Notes under the pieces: model-generated
Database searches by the model: none
What the model was told of the DNA's origin: nothing
The model's input: only the letters and a program-made list of their open reading frames with translations
DNA from: JAYWGN01 sp043778255
GTDB lineage: Bacteria > Bacteroidota > Bacteroidia > Chitinophagales > Chitinophagaceae
Reading direction: 5' to 3'
Assembly (NCBI GenBank): GCA_043778255.1
Contig: JAYWGN010000030.1
Span: 1 to 64,000, forward strand
DNA length: 64,000 nt
In this document: positions 16,891-24,930 of the stretch, one piece after another
How the letters are laid out: each line of letters opens with the position of its first letter
Position numbering within the stretch: the first letter of the stretch is position 1
Made by a program: the position numbers and the translations under genes

Positions 16891-17568
16891 ATGATGAAAA
16901 CAGTATTAATTGTAAGCTTACTTTATAGTAATAGTAGCTTTGCACAATTTAAAAAATTACCTATACTTATAAAAGGCGATTTTGGAAGTAGTAACATTAA
17001 TAGTACTTATGGCAAAGGAAGTAGCCAATTTTGCTATAGCATAGGAGTAGAAACATTTGTGGTAGTAAAACAGTTTACTAAAGAACAATCATTAGAAATA
17101 AACCCTAATATTAGTTTGTTTCATACTAGCTATGGACAATCGGCTGCATTGCTAGCTCGTAGCCCTTTATCGGGAGATGTGAAGGTAAATTATATTACCC
17201 TATCGTTACCTATTACATACAATATATCTGGCTTACGTTCAGCTAATGATAATGGAATACTTATAGGTGTGGGTCCATACTTCAATATAGCAACTTCGGG
17301 TAATTTTGAAACGTTGAGCAATGGAGTATACTATAAAAGACAAATTAACTTTGGAAACTCAACAGCCGATAATAGGAAAAGAAATGATGCTGGTATTACT
17401 TTAAAAATGGGCTTTAAGGTTAATCCTAAATTATATATGGGGCTACAATTTAATAGAGGTATACAAAATACCACTCCATCGGCGAGGGTAGTAAATGGTA
17501 GTTTTTTGAAAGTTAACAACACGTTTTTTTATGCTAGTTATTTAATAAATAAAAATAGAAAAAAATGA
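16891..17568 (+). CDS. Outer-membrane beta-barrel protein (PorT-like fold)
   Basis: A 225-aa protein with a signal peptide (MMKTVLIVSLLYSNSSFAQ) and a barrel pattern: alternating polar/hydrophobic strands, Gly-rich turns (GDFGSSN, IGVGPYFNIA, GITLKMGFKV) and a terminal aromatic strand (NTFFYASYLIN). Such short barrels of 8-10 strands are common in Bacteroidota as outer_membrane_beta-barrel or PorT-family proteins. The ATG at 16880 reads into a stop, so 16891 is the start. Its stop overlaps the next gene's start (ATGA at 17565-17568), showing translational coupling. It probably provides the outer-membrane member of this unknown cluster. The fold call is inference from pattern. Confidence 0.75.
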   Translation: MMKTVLIVSLLYSNSSFAQFKKLPILIKGDFGSSNINSTYGKGSSQFCYSIGVETFVVVKQFTKEQSLEINPNISLFHTSYGQSAALLARSPLSGDVKVNYITLSLPITYNISGLRSANDNGILIGVGPYFNIATSGNFETLSNGVYYKRQINFGNSTADNRKRNDAGITLKMGFKVNPKLYMGLQFNRGIQNTTPSARVVNGSFLKVNNTFFYASYLINKNRKK

Positions 17569-19037
17569 AATTAAAATTTAGTTTGTTAGTTAGTTTAGTT
17601 ATTATACATTGCAATATATCCGTTGCACAAGTTGAAGATCAAAAAAGTGATGTTAATAGAAAAGCAGTTACAAGCATTACACAAATAAAGGATGCAGAAA
17701 AGGGAGCTGCTTATTATGAGGATTTAAAATACTTAATAGAGTCAGTAGGTTGTGTTAGTGGCGATATAGATGGCAACTTTAGAGCTAATAAAGCTGTAAC
17801 AAAAGCTTATTGGGCAATAGTAACCAATGCTGCTATGGATAGAATAAATGAATATATGGTAAGCAGTATTTATAGTATTGATAAAGTAGAAATGAGGAGT
17901 AGGTTTGAAGATAGTTTATCAACTTATTGGATAAAAACATTTTCAACTGTAAAAGAAACTGAATTAGTTGTAGTTAATAATATTACTGATATAAATACAA
18001 ATAGTGATTATTACTTTGCGGTAGCCTCATTAATTGAAAGGTATAGACAAGTATGGTTAGAAACACTTACAACATTTGAACCAGAATTGGAAGTAACTAA
18101 TAACCTATATAAAGCCATATATGAAGGCACTACTGGACTAACCTTTAAAGGCAATGAAACTGGATTACTTACAAGAGGTGATTATATAATAAATATTGCA
18201 AATTGGATGAGGTATATAACTGCAGATATAAATGCCAAAATAAAAATGTATAATGAAAAAACAAAATCAACAGGTTTTAATATAACCAAGGAGAAAATAA
18301 ATGCTATGAAAAATGATAAAAAGATAATTGAAACGTTAAAGCTAGATAAAGAATCACAGGAAAATACTGAAATTACATTAGATGATTTTAATACAGACGT
18401 TAAAAAAGTAAATGCTACTACCACTAAAAAAATTGACCAAACACAAAAAAACTCCGAACAAATAGATAACGAATTAGAAAAAATGATTGAAAAATTGGGA
18501 GATTCAATTTTTGGAAAATCAAAAGAAAAAGTGTTTGAAGACTTAGCTAATACTAACAATGTAGAAAATAATACTGCACAAAGTAGGGACAATGAATGTA
18601 CAATTTTTTATAAAGGGTTTCCTATTGAAGATAAAAATGATATTGCATTTTTTAAAAAATTAATAGCCGATGTAGATAATAAATTTAAAAATTATGAAAA
18701 TAAAAAATTTAAAAATCAGCAACGAAGAACTGACGTAATGAGTGATGCGATAACTAAAATTGGTAATTCAATTTCTTTTGATATTAATGAGTTTAAAACT
18801 TTAGACGAAGCCATGAAAGCAGCTAAAAGTTATATGTATAATGCGCAAATAGCATTAGGAAAAAACAAAGCTACTTGTTGGCAGTTAGATGATAAAATAA
18901 GTACTAAAGACAACTATAACTTTACCAATTGCTATATAATAACTAATACCGATAATACTAAAGTAAAGGTTCGTATTTGGGTTGCTAAGTATAGTGCAGA
19001 TAAAGTGGATTTGCAAATTTCAGTTTCGGATAAATAA
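17565..19037 (+). CDS. Secreted helical protein of unknown function
   Basis: A 490-aa protein with a signal peptide (MKLKFSLLVSLVIIHCNISVAQ), a helical N-terminal half and a Lys/Glu/Asn-rich stretch near 245-330 with coiled-coil character (TTKKIDQTQKNSEQIDNELEKMIEKL). The C-terminal domain (about 375-490) has NCYIITNTDN and KVRIWVAKYSADKVDLQISVSDK. No known motif was recognised. It overlaps the barrel gene by 4 bp and is followed 6 bp later by a membrane protein, so the three are one operon. It is probably periplasmic. Confidence 0.8.
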   Translation: MKLKFSLLVSLVIIHCNISVAQVEDQKSDVNRKAVTSITQIKDAEKGAAYYEDLKYLIESVGCVSGDIDGNFRANKAVTKAYWAIVTNAAMDRINEYMVSSIYSIDKVEMRSRFEDSLSTYWIKTFSTVKETELVVVNNITDINTNSDYYFAVASLIERYRQVWLETLTTFEPELEVTNNLYKAIYEGTTGLTFKGNETGLLTRGDYIINIANWMRYITADINAKIKMYNEKTKSTGFNITKEKINAMKNDKKIIETLKLDKESQENTEITLDDFNTDVKKVNATTTKKIDQTQKNSEQIDNELEKMIEKLGDSIFGKSKEKVFEDLANTNNVENNTAQSRDNECTIFYKGFPIEDKNDIAFFKKLIADVDNKFKNYENKKFKNQQRRTDVMSDAITKIGNSISFDINEFKTLDEAMKAAKSYMYNAQIALGKNKATCWQLDDKISTKDNYNFTNCYIITNTDNTKVKVRIWVAKYSADKVDLQISVSDK

Positions 19038-19043
19038 TAAATT

Positions 19044-19685
19044 ATGGCCACAACTACCCTTTACTATTTCCTTGGTTTCATCGTATTTATTATATGCTTA
19101 GCAGCTGTACAACATTGGGTTAAGTTACCACAACCCAAAAAAGATAAAGTAGCGTTAATAACACTAAGCATATTTCTTTTGTCGCTAATCAGTTTTGTAG
19201 CATTAGTATTATTTAAGTTGGTATACTTTGAAGGTTCGTATTTTGTTTCGCTTAGTATGCTATTCTTTTTTCTATCTATTATGTTTACTGCCTTTTTTAT
19301 AATGTGGTACAACGATAAGTATAATAAAAAAATTAATGTGGGCTCAGTTGTTATAGTACTTTGTTTAGGTGCTTTTGCAATAATATATTTTTATTTAAAA
19401 AACTCTGGAGATAGAGACAAAGAAAAATTGGTTCAAAATGTTGAATTGAAAACTGTAGTAACCAATATTACATTCGATACCCACAAACCTTACTTTAAAG
19501 ACATGACTTTGGCAGATGGACAATATTTACCCATGCCAGAAAAGATGAATACTACTTTACAAATAGGAGATAGCATTTACAAAAATAAAGGGGAGAGTAT
19601 TTATACCGTAATAAATAATACAACTAAATTAAAAACTTATTACCTAGTAGCTATACACGAAAGAGTATTGGGTAAACCACAATAA
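19044..19685 (+). CDS. Four-helix membrane protein of unknown function
   Basis: A 213-aa protein with four predicted transmembrane helices in the first 125 residues (LYYFLGFIVFIICLAAV, LITLSIFLLSLISFVALVLF, FVSLSMLFFFLSIMFTAFFIMW, VVIVLCLGAFAIIYFYL). A soluble C-terminal domain of about 85 residues (FKDMTLADGQYLPMPEKMNTTLQIGDSIYKN) resembles the short periplasmic beta-domain seen in many small Bacteroidota membrane proteins. It starts 6 bp after the previous gene in the same operon. Function unknown. Confidence 0.8.
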   Translation: MATTTLYYFLGFIVFIICLAAVQHWVKLPQPKKDKVALITLSIFLLSLISFVALVLFKLVYFEGSYFVSLSMLFFFLSIMFTAFFIMWYNDKYNKKINVGSVVIVLCLGAFAIIYFYLKNSGDRDKEKLVQNVELKTVVTNITFDTHKPYFKDMTLADGQYLPMPEKMNTTLQIGDSIYKNKGESIYTVINNTTKLKTYYLVAIHERVLGKPQ

Positions 19686-19705
19686 AAAAATAAATTTTAA
19701 AAAAT

Positions 19706-20200
19706 ATGAAACTAACACTCCTAACAACCTCACTAATATTGGCAACATTATGTAGCCAAGCACAAAATAAATTAATGAAAGGTAAATGGCAAATAAAAAA
19801 TTTTCAATTAGTATCGTATAAAGGTAACCCTAACTTTGTATTAAATGATACAACAGCAATGCTAAGCGAATTATTGAGAAGCTACAAATTAGAACAACCA
19901 GAAAAACAATTTACACAAGATGATACCTTAAAAGCAAGTGATGAAATAAAGTCATTTTACGAAATGAGAAATGCAGTATTAAATTATGATGGCACAAATA
20001 AATACGAAGTATTTATGATTAACGATAAAAAGATATTGGTGAAAGGAACTTATACTTACGACTTAAAACAAAAAAAATTAGTAACCTACACCAAGCCAAA
20101 TGGAAAGCTAAAAACTGAAATAGCTACTGCAACTATAGTTGGAAATGTATTGTACATATCGAACAAGAGCAGCAAATCGAACTATGAACTAATAAATTAA
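19706..20200 (+). CDS. Secreted lipocalin-like small protein
   Basis: A 164-aa protein with a signal peptide (MKLTLLTTSLILATLCSQAQ). The mature part begins KLMKGKWQIKNF and continues as short beta strands (YEVFMINDKKILVKGTYTYDLKQKKLVTY). The KGKWQI...Y opening and strand pattern match lipocalin-like_2/5 style proteins of Bacteroidota, but no diagnostic motif is decisive. It is the last gene of the cluster and is followed after 28 bp by a strong hairpin terminator. Confidence 0.7.
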   Translation: MKLTLLTTSLILATLCSQAQNKLMKGKWQIKNFQLVSYKGNPNFVLNDTTAMLSELLRSYKLEQPEKQFTQDDTLKASDEIKSFYEMRNAVLNYDGTNKYEVFMINDKKILVKGTYTYDLKQKKLVTYTKPNGKLKTEIATATIVGNVLYISNKSSKSNYELIN

Positions 20201-20228
20201 GGTGTAAAATAAATACCCACAGTACTCC

Positions 20229-20256
20229 AAAAAATACTCCCAAGGGAGTATTTTTT
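20229..20256 (+). terminator. Terminator hairpin, right copy of the 14920 palindrome
   Basis: A perfect 13-bp stem AAAAAATACTCCC / GGGAGTATTTTTT with loop AA ends in a T-run. Its stem core is the same as the hairpin at 14920-14943. Confidence 0.9.
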
Positions 20257-20297
20257 TATGAAATAACTCACCTTACTTTTACCAAAAATTTAGTAAT

Positions 20298-20852
20298 ATG
20301 ACAACCGTAAAAAATTGGATGAGTTGGACTGGTGGAATTGATTTGGCAGCTGTAACCTCAGCTGATTTGCAAATGCCAAATGTAATAGTACACCTAGGTG
20401 CAATGGTAAATACACCTGTAGGCAGTGCCCCAAGTGGTATGATACTGTGGCAGCCCGATGCCAATGCAGCACCTGCCGTAATGGGTTTTGTAAGTAGTAA
20501 CAAAGCAGTAGGTGAGTATTTTGGACCACATATATTTGCAGGTACACCATTTGAACAAGCACCTATATTGGATGCTACTATTACTATTGATATTACGGCT
20601 GATAAGGCTGTAGCAACTTGCATAGTGGGCGAATATACTTTTGAAGTAACTATGCAACAATTATCGGTACCTTATTTAATTAACCGTGAGCCAAGTGCCA
20701 TGCCACCATTTTACCAACAAGGTGTAGAGCTACATGCTACCGATGTAACGCTTAAAGTAAATGGAGAAGTAGTTGATATTATAATACCACCAGTAGGTAT
20801 TACGGGTGGGCCAGCTAGTGTAGTATCGCCTAATGGTGTGTATGCTAGGTAA
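20298..20852 (+). CDS. Conserved-looking cytoplasmic protein of unknown function
   Basis: A 184-aa protein with no signal peptide or membrane helix. It is rich in Ala, Val, Pro and Gly, with beta-rich segments (MPNVIVHLGAMVNTP, PILDATITIDITADKAVATCIVGEYTFEVTMQQL) and a Gly-Pro-rich tail (IIPPVGITGGPASVVSPNG). The composition is that of an ordinary folded protein and the codon use matches its neighbours. No family is recognised. A near-consensus TACTTTTA lies about 20 bp upstream of the start. Whether it belongs with the membrane genes that follow is not clear (28-bp gap). Confidence 0.75.
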   Translation: MTTVKNWMSWTGGIDLAAVTSADLQMPNVIVHLGAMVNTPVGSAPSGMILWQPDANAAPAVMGFVSSNKAVGEYFGPHIFAGTPFEQAPILDATITIDITADKAVATCIVGEYTFEVTMQQLSVPYLINREPSAMPPFYQQGVELHATDVTLKVNGEVVDIIIPPVGITGGPASVVSPNGVYAR

Positions 20853-20880
20853 TATATTGGTTATATAAAGTTAAAAGTTG

Positions 20881-21315
20881 ATGCAAAAAAACATATTCCT
20901 ATCTGCCACATATTTTTTATTATCAATTGTTATTACTTGGTGGTTTATTGCAGAAGCTGAACTACTCTATGTTTCGCAGCAATTAATGTTACTTTCATGT
21001 AGTATTGCAGGTGCAAAATGGGCAATCCAAATTGTAGCTGCAATACTATTGTTAAACCAAAAAAAATGGAGGTTTATTGAAGGGATTTCTTTTGTATGCT
21101 TTGTTGGTAGTTGTGTGTTATTACCCTATTGCTTGTTTGCACCAATACGTTTGCTACAATACAGTTTTGTAATTTCAATAATAGTTGCTGTTATTATAAT
21201 GATGGCAAAATATTATGTTGCAGTAAAGAAATTAGCAATTTCTATGAACTGGTATTGGGGTTGGATTGTTTGTTTAGTAATTGCAATAACTTTACAATTA
21301 CTTGTTATATTTTAA
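20881..21315 (+). CDS. Small four-helix membrane protein
   Basis: A 144-aa protein with four hydrophobic helices (FLSATYFLLSIVITWWFI, WAIQIVAAILLL, IEGISFVCFVGSCVLLPYCLF, ISIIVAVIIMMAKYYVAV) and a last one at the C-terminus (WGWIVCLVIAITLQLLVIF). The ATG at 20881 is preferred over the TTG just before it. No family recognised. It is followed 13 bp later by a WG-repeat-like secreted protein on the same strand. Confidence 0.75.
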   Translation: MQKNIFLSATYFLLSIVITWWFIAEAELLYVSQQLMLLSCSIAGAKWAIQIVAAILLLNQKKWRFIEGISFVCFVGSCVLLPYCLFAPIRLLQYSFVISIIVAVIIMMAKYYVAVKKLAISMNWYWGWIVCLVIAITLQLLVIF

Positions 21316-21328
21316 ATTAAAAAACCTA

Positions 21329-22825
21329 ATGAAAAAACTAAATTCAATAATTATTACTTTATGTATTTGTACTTCGAGCTTCGCTCAAAAGTATATACCG
21401 TTTCAATACCAAACTCAAAGTAAATGGAACTACCAAGAAAAGTGGGGCTTAATGACTATGGATAAAAAAGTGATACTACAACCAACGTATTACAATATAA
21501 GACCAAGTGTAATAACTGAAACCTATATTAAATTAGGAAAAAATATAGTAGACTTAAAAACGGGTGCAATAGTATGGGATAGTATAGAAGCAAAAGATGT
21601 AAGCGAAATAAAAGGAGATATAGCAAAAATAAGGATGCCACTGAGAGGAGCAGTTAATTACCAACCTTATAGTTTTAAAAACATAAAAAGCAAAAAAGTA
21701 ATAGCCAAAGAAGGAAGATTTAGTAAAATAAAAAATTTGGTGATTACAGAAGGAGAAATGACTGAGGAAGGCGTTGTAGATGAAAATGGTAAAGTAATAA
21801 TAGCACCAGCAACGTATCAAAAAGTGAAAGATAATTTAAACCTTTTTTTAATATCAGATAATACGTACACCTTTTTTGACATATACAACCAAAAAGGCGA
21901 AAAATTAAATTCAACGCCCTACAAAAATGTAATTATTACTAACGATTTGGGTTTATTAAACATTGCAGTTCGTAAAATAGATAATAAATTTATATTTGAA
22001 CATATCCTAATTAATAAAATAGGAAAAGAAATAGGTCCTCATTTTTTTACTAAAAAAAATGATAATTATTTACTAAAACCAAATTATTGGGGCTATGCTA
22101 TAAGTAATACAAAAGATACTTTATATAAAGATGCAAGTTGTAACCCAGCAAATATTTATAAAAAAAACATACTTGCAAATAATGAAGGAAAGCTTATACT
22201 TGAAAATGACTTATACTATAAAATTGAAGAAATAGGTGTTGGGTATTTTAGTGCATTTACCAATAACAGTACAACGGTAGATATAATTGATAAAGATGGT
22301 AAAATAATTATATCGACAAAAGAATATAAAGAGTTTACACCTAAAGGTGAAGGGCTATTAACTGCTATTAGCAACACTGATAGTAAAAAATATTTATTAA
22401 ATTATAAGTTAGGCATAGTAGCTAATGTAGGTGTAATGCAGCAAGATGAAGTACAAAGAATATCCAATAAAAACTTTGTAGTGTACAAAAAAAGTATAAG
22501 TAAATTATTTTTTTATAGTTACGATGTAAAAAATGGAGTTTCAAAAGCAGCTGAATTTGTAAATTTTGATAATGGGTTAAAAATAAATTATATAGAAAAA
22601 GCATTTGACAAATATTGTATAGTAAATGTAACTGACAATAATAAACAACAATATGCAACTTATATATACGATGTAGAAGGAAAACTTATATTAAAAAGTG
22701 AAGATGGCTTGTTTATGTATGCTGATGGGTACTTAATAAAATATGTTCCAAATAATAAAGGAGAAAAATTTTATTTAAGCTATTATGATGCCGACCTTAA
22801 ACCCTATTCCATAATAAAAGAGTAA
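21329..22825 (+). CDS. Secreted WG-repeat-like protein
   Basis: A 498-aa protein with a signal peptide (MKKLNSIIITLCICTSSFAQ) starting at the ATG at 21329. The next segment (KWNYQEKWGLMTMDKKVILQPTY) is a typical WG beta-repeat, and degenerate repeats follow (GVVDENGKVIIAPATYQKV, DIIDKDGKIIISTKEYKEF, YIYDVEGKLILKSEDG). WG-repeat proteins of Bacteroidota are exported beta-solenoid or propeller-like proteins with no established reaction. It ends 2 bp before the next membrane gene, so the two are coupled. The more upstream TTG at 21302 would overlap the previous gene and lacks a signal peptide fit. Confidence 0.8.
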   Translation: MKKLNSIIITLCICTSSFAQKYIPFQYQTQSKWNYQEKWGLMTMDKKVILQPTYYNIRPSVITETYIKLGKNIVDLKTGAIVWDSIEAKDVSEIKGDIAKIRMPLRGAVNYQPYSFKNIKSKKVIAKEGRFSKIKNLVITEGEMTEEGVVDENGKVIIAPATYQKVKDNLNLFLISDNTYTFFDIYNQKGEKLNSTPYKNVIITNDLGLLNIAVRKIDNKFIFEHILINKIGKEIGPHFFTKKNDNYLLKPNYWGYAISNTKDTLYKDASCNPANIYKKNILANNEGKLILENDLYYKIEEIGVGYFSAFTNNSTTVDIIDKDGKIIISTKEYKEFTPKGEGLLTAISNTDSKKYLLNYKLGIVANVGVMQQDEVQRISNKNFVVYKKSISKLFFYSYDVKNGVSKAAEFVNFDNGLKINYIEKAFDKYCIVNVTDNNKQQYATYIYDVEGKLILKSEDGLFMYADGYLIKYVPNNKGEKFYLSYYDADLKPYSIIKE

Positions 22826-22827
22826 CT

Positions 22828-23301
22828 ATGTATAATAAAGCAATAATTGCTGTAACAGCCTTTTTTGTACTTGTTCTATTGTACTTTGCTTACAAATACA
22901 ATGCAGTAAACTATCACAAATATGCAACCCCTAAAGAGTATGTAGCACAGTTTCTTGCAGTATCCAATCAATTTAGTGTAGCAGGTTTAATTATAATTAT
23001 TGCAAGTTGGATTGGAGCAAATGTTGTTGTCCTATTAACTAAAAAATTAGGTTGGTTTTGGATTCCCTTTTTATTTATTGTAATGGTTAACATGATATCT
23101 AGTTATCAAACGGAGGCATTATTTTTATACAAACAAGCAAATGATATGTGGGATGGCAGTTTTTCAATAAGCTTTATTGGTGGGGCTGTATTAATAATAT
23201 TTATAAGTATCCCTTTGTTGGTTAATTATAAAATTGTAAAAAACGATTTGAAAAAACAAAAAGCAAAGTTAGAACTAGAAGAATTTGGTAAGCCACTTTA
23301 A
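22828..23301 (+). CDS. Small membrane protein, paralogue of the 33549 protein
   Basis: A 157-aa protein with three helices: AIIAVTAFFVLVLLYFAY, FSVAGLIIIIASWIGANVVVLL with WFWIPFLFIVMVNMIS, and ISFIGGAVLIIFISIPLLVNY. A charged tail follows (KNDLKKQKAKLELEE). The motif LLYFAYKYNAVNYHKYATPKEY is matched by LLYFAYNFYAVKYYKFASLQDF in the gene at 33549, and the helix layout and length agree, so these are paralogues 10.7 kb apart. It starts 2 bp after the WG-repeat gene. Function unknown. Confidence 0.8.
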   Translation: MYNKAIIAVTAFFVLVLLYFAYKYNAVNYHKYATPKEYVAQFLAVSNQFSVAGLIIIIASWIGANVVVLLTKKLGWFWIPFLFIVMVNMISSYQTEALFLYKQANDMWDGSFSISFIGGAVLIIFISIPLLVNYKIVKNDLKKQKAKLELEEFGKPL

Positions 23302-23394
23302 AGTGATATTGCAATTTTATAAAAAAATGCTTTGTTTGAAAAATATTTTTTTGTGCAACAAATAAAAAAAATAAAAACTTATAAATAGCTGCAG

Positions 23395-23865
23395 CTACCT
23401 TATTACAAATTGGTAAGTACTTGTAATTTCTTCAACAGGCTTAATGCTATTAATGGAGTCAATATATTGTACACTTTGGTTACCAGTAGGCACAGCCTTT
23501 ATTGCACTCGTATTTGTAATAGCATAAGCTTTTATATTGGTACTCCCAGTTTTAATTGCTTTGTATACTTCATAGTTGTAACTATACCCGCCAGCTGCAC
23601 CATCGGCAAAATGCTCAGTTTTTATATACTCAAAATACTTGTTATCTATATGTTGTCCATAAGTTTTTGCAGGTGGGTACCTACCCTCATCTACTCCACT
23701 TCTACTACTTACACCAAATGTAATAGTTTCACCAATGTTAAGTTTATTAACTTGCTTTTCGGTTGGTTGTAAGTTAATAGCTAGAAACTTTTCTAATGCA
23801 GTTTTACTTTTAAATGTACATGCAGTAACTATTAATGTAAAAAGTATCAGCATATTTATTTTCAT
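23395..23865 (-). CDS. Small lipoprotein of unknown function
   Basis: A 156-aa protein with a lipoprotein signal (MKINMLILFTLIVTAC, Cys16). The mature part is beta-rich. The stretch DGAAGGYSYNYEVYKAIKTGSTNIKAY, with its Gly-Gly turn followed by two strands, recalls chagasin (I42) inhibitor-like folds, but the NPTTGY motif is not seen. That resemblance is weak. It is followed by no same-strand gene and preceded 16 bp upstream by the remnant at 23882-24220. Confidence 0.7.
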   Translation of the reverse strand: MKINMLILFTLIVTACTFKSKTALEKFLAINLQPTEKQVNKLNIGETITFGVSSRSGVDEGRYPPAKTYGQHIDNKYFEYIKTEHFADGAAGGYSYNYEVYKAIKTGSTNIKAYAITNTSAIKAVPTGNQSVQYIDSINSIKPVEEITSTYQFVIR

Positions 23866-23881
23866 AAATCTAATTTTTTAT

Positions 23882-24220
23882 TTACTCTTTTATAAGTTTA
23901 GTATTTACAATACTTCCATCGGCTAGCAACACTTTTACTATATATAAGCCATTACTAATTGTATTATTTAACCAATCGCCACCATCAAAAGATATGGCAT
24001 GTTGCCCATTAAATACTGAGGCTTCAAATGTAGGTTGGTTGGCTGCTGTAGCTTGTGTTACATTGTAGGCATTGCCACTTTGGTCGGCCCAATTGGTTAC
24101 ACTATTGCCATTAAGAGTTACTCCGGCATCGGCTTTAAGCCATAGTACACTGCCAGTGGGTATTTGGGCTTTTAACGATAAGGTACATATACAACAAAGT
24201 GCAATAATTAGTTTTAACAT
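23882..24220 (-). pseudogene. Internally deleted T9SS cargo remnant
   Basis: The 112-aa frame starts with a signal peptide (MLKLIIALCCICTLSLKAQ). It continues with the opening of a LamG/concanavalin-type cargo (GSVLWLKADAGVTLNGNSVTNWADQSG, then TFEASVFNGQHAISFDGGDWL). It then passes abruptly into the last strands of a type A sorting tail (ISNGLYIVKVLLADGSIVNTKLIKE). Normally several hundred residues separate these parts. The middle of the gene and most of the sorting domain appear to be lost by an in-frame deletion with a junction near 23950-23975. It may still be expressed as a short peptide, but secretion through T9SS is doubtful. Confidence 0.75.
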
Positions 24221-24433
24221 AAGTTTTGTGTGTTAGAACCACAAAAATGAAACATAATTACTAATTAAAAAATACTCTATATGCACCATTTTATAACCAT
24301 ACTTTACTAGTAAAAAAGTTAAGTATACTATGTAATTAAGTTGCCTACATAACCAATATAAAAAAGTAAAAAAACTAACACATATTAATTAAAAAATAAA
24401 TTTGGCAAATTGGAAAATGACGCATAATATTGT
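24221..24433. other. AT-rich noncoding interval left of the cassette-like segment
   Basis: No gene is supported. The last 25 bases (TGACGCATAATATTGTGTTGG) align loosely with the right arm of the palindrome at 27640-27664 (CTGCATAAAGCCCTGTTGG). Confidence 0.5.
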
Positions 24434-24560
24434 GTTGGCAAATATTTTTTAGAAAACATCCTCATTTTTTGAGAACTATTTTAAGGAATATTTGCTGACG
24501 GAAATTAAAAAATATAATTCGAACACCGTCATTTCAAAAATAGTAGAGTTAAATTTTATT

Positions 24561-24872
24561 ATGAAGTATATTTTCATTCTTGTTTCAGTGATTTTACTTT
24601 CTATTGCTGCTTCGGCTAGTAAAATGGTAAGTGTAACATCGATTAATTCTGTAAAACAGACATCATTATCGACTGTTCAGTTATCAAGTACTTCTTTAAA
24701 AGCACTTGAAAGTCATTCAAATGTTTTTAAAAGTTGGTGGGTATGGTTAGCAGGTATTGTTATAGCAGCTGTCGGTGCTATTTTATTAGAACCTGCATTA
24801 GTAATAGTAGGTTTAAGTTTGGTAGTACTATCAGAATTATTACCTGATGACCATCCTAACCCAAATAATTAA
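24561..24872 (+). CDS. Small exported membrane protein
   Basis: A 103-aa protein with a signal sequence (MKYIFILVSVILLSIAASASK) and a Ser/Thr/Leu-rich spacer. A Trp-rich entry (FKSWWVWLAGIVIAAVGAILL) leads into a hydrophobic hairpin and an acidic-Pro end (ELLPDDHPNPNN). The longer frame from TTG at 24492 is rejected in favour of the ATG with a proper signal peptide. A strong terminator follows immediately. No family recognised. It is the first gene of the cassette-like segment. Confidence 0.75.
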   Translation: MKYIFILVSVILLSIAASASKMVSVTSINSVKQTSLSTVQLSSTSLKALESHSNVFKSWWVWLAGIVIAAVGAILLEPALVIVGLSLVVLSELLPDDHPNPNN

Positions 24873-24879
24873 GGTAAAT

Positions 24880-24918
24880 CATGCTCTAGAAAATGATTCT
24901 AGAGCATGTTTTTCTTTT
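24880..24918 (+). terminator. Rho-independent terminator
   Basis: An 11-bp perfect stem CATGCTCTAGA / TCTAGAGCATG (24880-24890 and 24898-24908) has a 7-nt loop and is followed by TTTTTCTTTT. It separates the first small gene from the next two. Confidence 0.95.
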
Positions 24919-24930
24919 AAACCTTAATTT

